Positions 57,201 through 64,000 of a DNA stretch of 64,000 nucleotides are shown piece by piece. This DNA is from VRUE01 sp963701265 (GTDB lineage Bacteria; Actinomycetota; Thermoleophilia; Solirubrobacterales; 70-9). How positions within the stretch are numbered: position 1 is the stretch's first letter; every line of letters starts with the position of its first letter. Location of the stretch: the NCBI GenBank assembly GCA_963701265.1, contig OY969581.1:2542001-2606000 (forward strand), given 5' to 3'. The notes below the pieces were generated by a model that was given only the letters and a program-made list of their open reading frames with translations, was not told the origin of the DNA and ran no database searches. The position numbers were made by a program, and so were the translations under genes.

Positions 57201-57274
57201 TTCGTCAATACCAAAACGGCGAGTACGCCAAAGCTGCTACGCCAGATCGGCAAACGATGAAGCAGGGGATCTGC

Positions 57275-58876
57275 CTAAACGACCACCCCGCCCTCGATCG
57301 GGGCGGGCGGGTCAATTTCCCGCAGCCGCATCATCCGGAAGGAATTGAAGAGCCCGATCAGGCTGGCGATGATCGGAACGAGCAGCGCTACCTGCAGGGA
57401 GCGGTTCGTCGCGTCGGTGTTGATGCTGATGACTTCATCCTGAACCGCCTCTGGCTCTTCGGCGAGCAGCTGTTCGAGCTTCGCACTGCTCGTCACTTCC
57501 GCGTCTTCATCGAGCTTGTCGGCGATCTGCTGTTGCTGGTCGGCCGGGATCACGTCGCTCGCTTTGGTCATGTTGGTGAAGCTGAGCGAGAGGACAGCCA
57601 GCAGCACGCCCCCCGCCATTGCCAGCCCGAACGAAAGCCCGAAGGACCCCGCCGCCGAATTCACCCCCGCCGCCTCGCTGATCCGCTCCTCGTCAATCGG
57701 GGCCAGCGTGTAGTTGTTGAGCTGGGAAACCAGCAGGCCGAGCCCGGCTCCGGCCAACACCAGTGGGATGACCAAGTACCAGCCGGAGTCCGCCTCGGGC
57801 ACGATCGGGATCAGCAACGCCATGCCAACGGTGCTGAGCGCGAATCCCCAGCGGATGATCGAGGCGGGGCGGTGATTCCCGGCCCGCCGCCCCGCGAGAA
57901 TCGCCGCCGCGAACATGGTCAGCGACAGCGGCGCGAGGGTCAGGCCGGTCTGCAGCGCGTTGTATTCGAGCGAGATCTGAAGGAAGATCGGCAGCGCGAT
58001 CATCGCTCCGCCGAGGGTGATGTTCTGCAGCGCCTGCTGGGAGATTCCGAGCCTGAAGTTGGGGTGGCGGAAAAGGTCTGGGTCAAGCAGGGCCGGCTTC
58101 CCTTCACGGTGGCGGCGGACCAGCCAACGGGCCAACGCCCAGAGCGCAAGCGCGCCGATTGCGATCGTCAGCCCGACGAACTCGCCCCCCTCCTGCCAGA
58201 CCAGAATCCCCAGGACCACGCCGCCCATGCCGATGACCGAGAGGACGGCCCCTCTTACGTCGATTTGGCGAGGGCCGGTGTAAGGCACATCGCGGATGAG
58301 CTTGATGTTGAACAGGACGACCGCGATCACCACCAGCTCGAGGAAGAAGCCGACCCGCCAGGAGAGGAAGGTCGTGACGAAGCCGCCAAGGAGCGGTCCA
58401 ACCGCCGCCGCGACGGCGGCGGATGCGCCAACCAAGGCATACGCCTTCTTCTGTGCCTTGCCCTCGAAGTTGCCGCGAATCAGCGACTGCATTGCCGGCA
58501 GCAGCAGAGAGGCACCGAGGCCGCCGAGGATTGCCCAGAAGGCAATGATCGTCCCGAGATCCTGCGCCAGCGTCATCGCCAGGGCACCGGTCGCATAGCC
58601 CAGCAGGCCCAGCACAAACGCGCGCTTTCGCCCGATCAGGTCGCCGACCTTGCTGCTGATCAGGATGAACGCCGCGGAGACCAGGGCCTCCAGCGCGATC
58701 GCCGACTGGACACCGCTGACGGTCGTGTCGAGATCGCCGACCACGGCGGAGATCGAGACGTTCATCAGCGAGGTGTCGACGACGAGCACGAACATCGCCA
58801 TCGCGAGAACAAACGCCAACCGCGGGCCGCCCGCTCCTTCCGAACCGGCAGGAGCGGGCGCTGGTGTCACAGACAC
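57275..58876 (-). CDS. MFS drug exporter, DHA2 (EmrB/QacA) family
   Basis: A 533-residue membrane protein with about 14 helices. The N-terminal AFVLAMAMFVLVVDTSLMNVSISAVVGDL and LGLLGYATGALAMTLAQDLG are the family motifs A/B region, and LGGLGASLLLPAMQSLIRGNF is motif C-like (GxxxGPxxG is partly changed). A hydrophilic C-terminal loop (SDVIPADQQQQIADKLDEDAE) precedes the last helix. It is predicted to export drugs or amphiphiles by proton antiport. The GTG start is adjacent to the SHOCT gene's stop, so the two are one operon; a tandem TetR gene follows. Confidence 0.88.
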   Translation of the reverse strand: MSVTPAPAPAGSEGAGGPRLAFVLAMAMFVLVVDTSLMNVSISAVVGDLDTTVSGVQSAIALEALVSAAFILISSKVGDLIGRKRAFVLGLLGYATGALAMTLAQDLGTIIAFWAILGGLGASLLLPAMQSLIRGNFEGKAQKKAYALVGASAAVAAAVGPLLGGFVTTFLSWRVGFFLELVVIAVVLFNIKLIRDVPYTGPRQIDVRGAVLSVIGMGGVVLGILVWQEGGEFVGLTIAIGALALWALARWLVRRHREGKPALLDPDLFRHPNFRLGISQQALQNITLGGAMIALPIFLQISLEYNALQTGLTLAPLSLTMFAAAILAGRRAGNHRPASIIRWGFALSTVGMALLIPIVPEADSGWYLVIPLVLAGAGLGLLVSQLNNYTLAPIDEERISEAAGVNSAAGSFGLSFGLAMAGGVLLAVLSLSFTNMTKASDVIPADQQQQIADKLDEDAEVTSSAKLEQLLAEEPEAVQDEVISINTDATNRSLQVALLVPIIASLIGLFNSFRMMRLREIDPPAPIEGGVVV

Positions 58877-59275
58877 TCAGGCAAGCAACTTCGACTTCGC
58901 CTGCTCGAACTCCTCAGCCGACAATGCTCCTTTGTCCTTCAACTCGGCGAGCTTGTGGAGTTCATCGGCGGGAGAGCCGGTCTGCGCCTGCTCTCGAACG
59001 TAGCTGTCGAACTCCTTCTTGGCATCGACCTGCGCCTTGATCGTGCGGTCGCGCATCCCGTTTCCGCGAACGATCAGATAGAGCAGCACCCCGAGGAACG
59101 GCAGGAAGACCAGGAAGAACACCCAAACGGCCTTTGCCACTCCCGAGAGCTCATGGTCACGAAAGAGGTCCGAGATGACCGAGATGAGAATCCAGATCCA
59201 GGCGAAGAGCAAAAAGAACTCGAAGATGAAGAGCAGCCCTTCACCAAAGCTGATGTCTGCAAGCAGCACGGTCAT
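58877..59275 (-). CDS. Membrane protein with PLDc_N and SHOCT domains
   Basis: A 132-residue protein. The N-terminal half has two membrane helices (GLLFIFEFFLLFAWIWILISVISDLF and VWVFFLVFLPFLGVLLYLIV) with the PLDc_N-like pattern. The C-terminal 28 residues are a SHOCT motif (ELHKLAELKDKGALSAEEFEQAKSKLL). Such proteins are widespread in actinobacteria with unknown roles, perhaps in membrane organisation or oligomerisation. Directly upstream of the DHA2 gene. Confidence 0.82.
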   Translation of the reverse strand: MTVLLADISFGEGLLFIFEFFLLFAWIWILISVISDLFRDHELSGVAKAVWVFFLVFLPFLGVLLYLIVRGNGMRDRTIKAQVDAKKEFDSYVREQAQTGSPADELHKLAELKDKGALSAEEFEQAKSKLLA

Positions 59276-59309
59276 CCTCCTGTTTGGTCCGGTTGGCGCC
59301 TAAAGCAAA

Positions 59310-59329
59310 AGATTTCTTATCCGAAATCT
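59310..59329. promoter_or_regulatory. Inverted repeat upstream of the SHOCT-DHA2 genes
   Basis: AGATTTC (59310-59316), TTATCC, GAAATCT (59323-59329). It lies 35 bp upstream of the SHOCT start in AT-rich sequence and is a candidate site for the tandem TetR regulator or another repressor. Confidence 0.4.
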
Positions 59330-59333
59330 AAGT

Positions 59334-60440
59334 TCATCCTGTCACGGATCCTTCGACCTGCTCTGGCGACGAGCGGGCGGCGCTGAGCTCGGCGGAGATC
59401 CTGACCGCTGCGGAGACGAGGGGAGCGGCGAGGATGAGGCCGATCGTGCCGAATAGGCAGCCGCCGGCAATGGTGGCGATCAGAACCGCCAGGGGGTGGA
59501 GGTCGAGCGCGGCGCCGTAGGCGATCGGCTGCACCAGCTGCTGGAGCACGCCGTTGGCGAGGAGGACGATCACCGCGATCGCCAGGGCCGCCTCGGGTCC
59601 CTGGCCACCCAGCGCAATCAGAACCGCGAACGCCCCCGCCGTCCAGGCACCGAGATAGGGGACGTAGCCACCGACGAATGTGACGATGGCAATCGTCGCC
59701 GGCAGCGGCACCCCGAGCAGCAGCGCCCCGGCGCCAACCAGCAGCGCGCTCCAGGCGGCCACGATCGTGACCCCGACGAAGTAGCCGCGCAGGGAGCGGG
59801 ATACCTGACCCAACACGGTGTGAGCAACCGGGACCGGCATGCCGAGGTGGCGCTCGACGAACCTGGCGAGCGTCGGCGCGTCCTTGAGCATGAAGAAGAG
59901 GCTGATGGCGGTGAAGGAGAGGAAGACGGCGAGCCCGGCCAGCTTGTCGACGCCGCCGAGCAGGCCGCCGGTCAGAGCCTTGAAGCCGGCGCTGATCGAG
60001 GTGCTCGCGTGCTGGTTGGCGTCCGCGGCGGTGGACGAAGCCACGCCGAGATCCCTGACCCACGACTCGATCTCGTCCGCGCCGGCATGAAGTCTGCCGC
60101 TGAGGCTGTCAGCCTGGCTGGCGATGCCGCTCATGACGATGAGGCCGACGCCGACGCCGACCAGGACGATGCCGAGGAAGACGAGCACCGCACCGGCTCC
60201 CCTCGGCACCCCGTGGCGCTTCAACCAGTCGACCATCGGCACGGTGACCGAGGCGACGATCGCCGCCGTCACCACCGGCATCACGATCGTCTGCGTCTGC
60301 GCCAGCAGGAAGATCGCGCCGACCAGCGCCGCGCCGACCCCCACCAGCAGCCAGGCGCTGGAACCGAGGTCCCGCAGCCAGGTCGGAGCGGAGAACATCC
60401 CGCTCAGCTCGGCGGGATCGATCTCGGGCTTCGGGCTCAT
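59334..60440 (-). CDS. AI-2E family transporter (PerM-like)
   Basis: A 368-residue membrane protein with about eight helices. The pattern WLLVGVGAALVGAIFLLAQTQTIVMPVVTAAIVASVTVPMVDWLKRHGVPRG and GVLQQLVQPIAYGAALDLHPLAVLIATIAGG are diagnostic of the AI-2E/PerM family. The extracellular-domain segment between helices 3 and 4 (about 100-165) is helical. Members are ion- or antiporter-like and are named for autoinducer export only in E. coli, so a quorum-sensing role is not implied. ATG at 60440 is divergent from the MBL gene. Confidence 0.85.
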   Translation of the reverse strand: MSPKPEIDPAELSGMFSAPTWLRDLGSSAWLLVGVGAALVGAIFLLAQTQTIVMPVVTAAIVASVTVPMVDWLKRHGVPRGAGAVLVFLGIVLVGVGVGLIVMSGIASQADSLSGRLHAGADEIESWVRDLGVASSTAADANQHASTSISAGFKALTGGLLGGVDKLAGLAVFLSFTAISLFFMLKDAPTLARFVERHLGMPVPVAHTVLGQVSRSLRGYFVGVTIVAAWSALLVGAGALLLGVPLPATIAIVTFVGGYVPYLGAWTAGAFAVLIALGGQGPEAALAIAVIVLLANGVLQQLVQPIAYGAALDLHPLAVLIATIAGGCLFGTIGLILAAPLVSAAVRISAELSAARSSPEQVEGSVTG

Positions 60441-60494
60441 CGGAGCGCCGGACGATACGCAGCGCCCCCGACACGGCCACGGCGGGACCGCGCG

Positions 60495-61256
60495 GTGAGC
60501 ACGGCGGCTCGGGTCACCTACGTCGGCCACGCGACCGTCCTGATCGAGATCGACGGCGTCCGCCTGCTCACCGATCCGGTGCTGCGGCGCCGAGTCGGCC
60601 CACTGGGTCGCCACGGGGCGCTTCCCGACCCGCGACTGGCGGAGGACGTCGACGCGGTGCTGATCTCCCACCTCCACCACGACCACGCCGACGTGCCCTC
60701 CCTGCGCCGGCTGAGCAGGACGGTGCCGGTGCTCGCCGCACCGGGAGCGGGGGACTTCCTCGCGCGGCTCGGCTTCGGCGACGTCCGTGAGCTCGCCCCG
60801 GGCAACTCCGGCAGCGTCGGCGGCGTCCGCGTCACCGCTACCGAAGCGAACCACCCGCCCAGCGGGCGGCGCTTCGAGCGCGCCTCGCGGGCGGTCGGCT
60901 TCGAGCTGAGCGGGCAGCGGCGCATCTACTTTGCCGGCGACACCGACCTCTTCGACGGCATGGAGGCGATCGGTGGCGGCGAGCTCGACCTCGCCCTGCT
61001 GCCGATCTGGGGCTGGGGCACGAACATCGGCGCCGGGCACCTCGACCCCGAGCGGGCGGCGCGGGCCGCGGCGCTGCTCTCGCCGCGAGCGGTGGTGCCG
61101 ATCCACTGGGGCACGCTCTACCCGCTCGGGCTGGCGCGGCTGCGCCCCGAGCCGCTGCGCGCGCCCGCGCGCGAGTTCGCCACCTGGATGCGCGAGCTGG
61201 CGCCTCAGGTGGAGCTGCGGGTGCTGGCGCCGGGCGAGGCGACCTCGCTCGCGTAA
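60495..61256 (+). CDS. Metallo-beta-lactamase-fold hydrolase (UlaG-like)
   Basis: A 253-residue protein. The N-terminal VTYVGHATVLIEIDGVRLLTDPVL starts the MBL fold, and HLHHDHAD (HxHxDH) gives the zinc site. Further ligands are TEANHPP, YFAGDTDLFD and VPIHWGTLYPLG. The overall pattern resembles UlaG and related lactonase-like or lipid hydrolases. The substrate is unknown. The GTG at 60495 is used, 54 bp from the divergent AI-2E family gene. It overlaps the next minus-strand gene by 52 bp at its 3' end. Confidence 0.85.
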   Translation: MSTAARVTYVGHATVLIEIDGVRLLTDPVLRRRVGPLGRHGALPDPRLAEDVDAVLISHLHHDHADVPSLRRLSRTVPVLAAPGAGDFLARLGFGDVRELAPGNSGSVGGVRVTATEANHPPSGRRFERASRAVGFELSGQRRIYFAGDTDLFDGMEAIGGGELDLALLPIWGWGTNIGAGHLDPERAARAAALLSPRAVVPIHWGTLYPLGLARLRPEPLRAPAREFATWMRELAPQVELRVLAPGEATSLA

Positions 61257-63277
61257 CCGTCGTGCCCGAGGCCGGCGAGCCAGCCCCGGAAGACCCGGTG
61301 GACCCGCTCGGCGCCGACCACGTCCTCCTCGGGCCAGGCGAGCTCGGCGGGATGCAGCACGAAGGGGTGGGCCTGGGTCCCGCCCATGCCGCCGTGCGAG
61401 CCGACCAGCTCCTCGAAGGCGGCGACCTCGCCGAACTGCGGCCAGTAGGTGCTGTTGACCATCAGGTCGGCGCAGTGGGGGAAGCCGTCGGTGCGCCGCA
61501 GATGGTCGGCGGCGTACGGGCCGAACGGCTCGAGCGGGTCCTCGCCCTCGACCCGATCTTCGTCAAGGAAATGGATCCCCCCGGCGCCGATCGCGAGCGC
61601 ACCGACGCGCTCCGAGCGGACCATGACGAAGCCGATCCCGGGGTGGTCGCGGAGCGCCGGGACCAGCAGTGGGTAGAGCGCCTCGAGCCGCTCCAGGGAC
61701 ACCCGTCCGGGCTCGCGGGGAAAGCTGATCAGGCCGAGGCAGCCCGAGGCCATCACCGAGAGCTCGGGCACCTCTCCCCCGTGCGCCCGGTCCACCTCAT
61801 CGCGGACGTCGGCGTCGAGCGTCACCACGCCGTCGGCGCGGCGGCCGCGGGTCGCCGTGCGGACCGTGCGCGCCGCGATCGTGTCGTCGCGGGCGACCTC
61901 GGTCAGGCCGGCGCTGAGGTAGGCGAGCGCGTCGTCCTCCCCCTCCTCGACCGCGATCGTGCTCTCCGGGTCGCAGGCCGAGCGCACCAGGTCCTCGAGC
62001 GTTTCCCCGTAGCGGTCGCGGAAGGTTTCCCCCTGCGACTGGCCGTGGTCGGAGAGGACGACCAGCCGGTAGGGGCGGGGAGCGTCGGTGCAGGCGAGGG
62101 CGATCCTGGCGATCTGGCGGTCGAGGTCGCGCAGCACAGCGAGGGCGTCGTCGCGTTCGATCCCGGAGTGGTGGGCGACCTCGTCGTAGGCGAGGAAGGT
62201 CGTGTAGACGAGCGGGCGGCCGGCGAGGACGTCGCCGACGACGCTGGCGACCTGGAGGTCACGCTGGACGACCGTTGCCCAGGCGCGCACGGCGGCGTAG
62301 GAGCGCGGCCGGGCGATCCGGGGGCGGACGTCGTCGCGGAGCTGGCGCCGCACCGCCCGGCGCTCGCGGAAGATGTCGACGAAGGCCAGCACGAGCGTGC
62401 GCGCGACCGCGTAGGGACGGGCGAAGTAGGCCGCGTAGTCGACCCCGATCGGCCGCCGGCGGTGCAGCACCGTGCTCATCGTCAGCATCGAGTGCGGCGC
62501 GTCGCCGGAGAGGATGTTGGCGCGGCTGGCACCGCCCGCGTGCAGCAGTCCCCGCCCATCGGAGTGCCGCCGCTCCAGCTCTTCGGCGTCGCGCGGGTGG
62601 TTGGTGACGATCGCCGCGCCGCGGTCCTTCTCCCACCAGCGGAAGGCCGGCATGTCCTCGTTGGAGCCGTGCAGCAGGCCCGCCTGGCAGGCGCCGGTCT
62701 GCGAGGACCAGTCGGTCTCCCACCTGCTCAGCCGGTGGGAGCCGCGGCGCAGCCAGGCGGCGAGGTTGGGCGCATCGCCGGCGGCCAGCGCCCGGTGCAG
62801 GACGTCGTGGGCGAGCCCGTCGATCTCCAGGAAGAGGACGCCCGGCACCTCGCTCTCCACGCGCTGCCCGCGCCGCCGCATCTGCCGGCGGACGACGTTG
62901 CGGTACCAGGAGTCGTCTTCGTCGATCGCCAGCAGCGAGTAGAAGCCGGCGGTGAGCGCCGTCATCGCGACCGCGACGACGATCCCCTCGAGCACCCCGT
63001 CGAGGTGGGCGCCGGGCAGGAGGTTGACGGCGAAGGTGACGAGAACGCCGTTGAGGAGCAGGGCTGCGCCGCCCAGGGTGAGGACCGTGAGCGGCAGCGC
63101 GATCCGCGCCAGGACCGGCCAGATCAGCGCGTTGAGCAGGCCGATCGCCGCCGCCGCGCCGAGCGCGGCGAGGGCACCGTCGAGGACGAAACCGGAGAGC
63201 AGCTCGGAGAGCAGCAGCAGGGAGAGGGCGTCGAGCAGCAGAACGAGCAGGGCGCGCCAGACGATGCGGATGTTCAT
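61205..63277 (-). CDS. Membrane protein with alkaline-phosphatase-superfamily ectodomain
   Basis: A 690-residue protein. Four hydrophobic helices (ALLVLLLDALSLLLLSELLSG, AAIGLLNALIWPVLARIALPLTVLTLGG, ALLLNGVLVTFAVNLLPG, GIVVAVAMTALTAGFYSLLAI) resemble the phage-holin-like four-helix family. The rest is an alkaline-phosphatase-superfamily domain: VLFLEIDGLAHDVL, TGACQAGLLHGSN with the Thr nucleophile, VYTTFLAYDEVAHHSG and VVLSDHGQSQG, which supply the metal ligands. It likely cleaves a phosphodiester or pyrophosphate on the outer face. Its ATG overlaps the PAP2 stop (ATGA), and its 3' end overlaps the MBL gene by 52 bp. Confidence 0.82.
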   Translation of the reverse strand: MNIRIVWRALLVLLLDALSLLLLSELLSGFVLDGALAALGAAAAIGLLNALIWPVLARIALPLTVLTLGGAALLLNGVLVTFAVNLLPGAHLDGVLEGIVVAVAMTALTAGFYSLLAIDEDDSWYRNVVRRQMRRRGQRVESEVPGVLFLEIDGLAHDVLHRALAAGDAPNLAAWLRRGSHRLSRWETDWSSQTGACQAGLLHGSNEDMPAFRWWEKDRGAAIVTNHPRDAEELERRHSDGRGLLHAGGASRANILSGDAPHSMLTMSTVLHRRRPIGVDYAAYFARPYAVARTLVLAFVDIFRERRAVRRQLRDDVRPRIARPRSYAAVRAWATVVQRDLQVASVVGDVLAGRPLVYTTFLAYDEVAHHSGIERDDALAVLRDLDRQIARIALACTDAPRPYRLVVLSDHGQSQGETFRDRYGETLEDLVRSACDPESTIAVEEGEDDALAYLSAGLTEVARDDTIAARTVRTATRGRRADGVVTLDADVRDEVDRAHGGEVPELSVMASGCLGLISFPREPGRVSLERLEALYPLLVPALRDHPGIGFVMVRSERVGALAIGAGGIHFLDEDRVEGEDPLEPFGPYAADHLRRTDGFPHCADLMVNSTYWPQFGEVAAFEELVGSHGGMGGTQAHPFVLHPAELAWPEEDVVGAERVHRVFRGWLAGLGHDGYASEVASPGASTRSST

Positions 63278-63816
63278 CGTCGGTCCAGCAGGTGACCGGC
63301 CAGCTCCGCGGCGCTGACCCCGATGAACGCACCCGCGAGCACGTCGGCGGGGTAGTGGACGCCGGTGTGGACCCGGGAATACCCGACCAGCGTCGCCAGG
63401 GCCCGCAGCGGTGCCGAGAGCAGCGGCTGCGCGCCGGCGGCGCCGGTGGCGAAGGCGAAGGCCGAGGCGGCGTGGCCGGAGGGGAAGGAGCTCGAGCGCG
63501 GCATCTGGACGTGGCGCCTCGCGAGCTCCTCGGCCTCCCTCCGCTCCGGGCGCCGGCGAGTGGTCAGCGGCTTGGCGAGGAGGTTGGCAAAGGCGGAGGC
63601 GATGCCGAGCGAGACGAGGCCCTTGCGGGCCGCCAGCCGACCCCTGGGGCCACCGAGGAGGGTCAGCGCGGCCGCGGTGGCGAACCAGAGCTTGCTGTGG
63701 TCGGCGGCGCGGGTGAGCCCGCGCATGGCGACGTCCAGCGATGGGGTATCGACGGCAGCGATCGCTCCGTAGACGGCGGTGTCGACCGCCTTCGCATCGC
63801 TGAGCCACTCGCTCAT
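63274..63816 (-). CDS. PAP2-family lipid phosphatase
   Basis: A 180-residue membrane protein with the three phosphatase motifs: KPLTTRRRP (Kx6RP), SFPSGHAASAF (PSGH), and SRVHTGVHYPADV (SRxxxxxHxxxD). The likely reaction is dephosphorylation of phosphatidic acid or undecaprenyl pyrophosphate on the outer side. It is coupled to both neighbours: its ATG overlaps the stop of the upstream partial gene, and its stop overlaps the next start. Confidence 0.9.
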   Translation of the reverse strand: MSEWLSDAKAVDTAVYGAIAAVDTPSLDVAMRGLTRAADHSKLWFATAAALTLLGGPRGRLAARKGLVSLGIASAFANLLAKPLTTRRRPERREAEELARRHVQMPRSSSFPSGHAASAFAFATGAAGAQPLLSAPLRALATLVGYSRVHTGVHYPADVLAGAFIGVSAAELAGHLLDRR

Positions 63817-64000
63817 CGCGACGATGATCTCGTGCGTTGCGGCGTCCCCCGCACGGCGATCCGCGCCAACGCGCGAACGGTCTCCCAGGCGCCCTCGGGC
63901 AGCGCCGCCGATGGAGAGGCCCCGGGGTGTGCGGCGGCGATCCGCACCTGCAGCACCCCCGGCAGGATCCTGAAGCGCAGCGGCGAGTCCAGAGTTACGG
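63813..64000 (-). CDS. C-terminal end of a probable diacylglycerol kinase family protein (5' part off the window)
   Basis: A frame of about 62 codons runs from the right edge to TGA at 63813-63815, which overlaps the PAP2 ATG. The visible end reads LDSPLRFRILPGVLQVRI, then HPGASPSAALPEGAWETVRALARIA. The first part fits the C-terminal beta strand region of diacylglycerol kinases (L-x-P-L-R-F-x-x-x-P-G), and this tail is often seen on such proteins next to PAP2 genes. The catalytic domain is outside the window, so this is tentative. Confidence 0.5.
   Translation of the reverse strand, partial: VTLDSPLRFRILPGVLQVRIAAAHPGASPSAALPEGAWETVRALARIAVRGTPQRTRSSSR

Noticed and set aside
61262..63295. 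677-residue plus ORF opposite the phosphatase-like gene
   Set aside because: It has no family motifs and mirrors the minus-strand gene that has full alkaline-phosphatase-superfamily motifs.

Overview
The window is a contiguous, GC-rich bacterial chromosome segment, most likely from an actinobacterium of the Thermoleophilia/Solirubrobacterales type. This is an inference from gene content: an F420-type nitroreductase, an Rv2578c-like radical SAM protein, UdgB, an actinobacterial sigma-A, many TetR regulators, and frequent GTG/TTG and leaderless-looking starts. Genes are dense, with mostly short overlaps.

Region 1-15200: a truncated patatin-like lipase with an internal membrane domain, a GST, a GAF-GGDEF diguanylate cyclase and a membrane HD-GYP protein (both c-di-GMP related), a zinc alcohol dehydrogenase, and an unbroken peptide-uptake operon (MFS, lipoprotein SBP, two permeases, fused double ATPase). 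An ATP-dependent DNA ligase and two small membrane proteins follow. Region 15200-34100 is mostly housekeeping and regulation: SplB-like radical SAM, YtoQ and dCTP deaminase, a nucleotidyltransferase pair, several TetR/MerR regulators, a PD-(D/E)XK nuclease ORF that runs through a tRNA-Tyr gene, rpoD, folE2, pgsA-MMPL, and UdgB between two paralogous winged-helix regulators. Two sites (16201-16214, 23744-23757) match the Gram-positive LexA box GAAC-N4-GTTC.

Region 34100-53800 is accessory. An E1-like enzyme with a PqqD-like N-terminus is followed by a TMEM175 channel, then a translationally coupled pair: a trypco2 domain protein and an unrecognised 498-residue protein carrying HELNH. This pair ends 18 bp before tRNA-Thr(CGU). 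The 3' half of that tRNA is repeated exactly (62 bp) 4223 bp downstream, and each copy is followed by the same spaced set of CCGAACA motifs. The enclosed segment carries one gene, a secreted protein with three near-identical 193-residue repeats, and no integrase. Further right, a minus-strand cluster encodes a 2894-residue RHS/YD protein with five 222-residue beta-sandwich units, two small membrane proteins (one a candidate immunity protein) and a Tat-exported DyP peroxidase.

Region 53800-64000 returns to chromosomal genes: SulP transporter, a protein with two TetR domains in tandem, a DHA2 MFS pump, a SHOCT protein, an AI-2E family protein, an MBL hydrolase, a membrane alkaline-phosphatase-like protein, a PAP2 phosphatase and the C-terminal end of a probable diacylglycerol kinase. 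Long perfect palindromes are scattered between genes.
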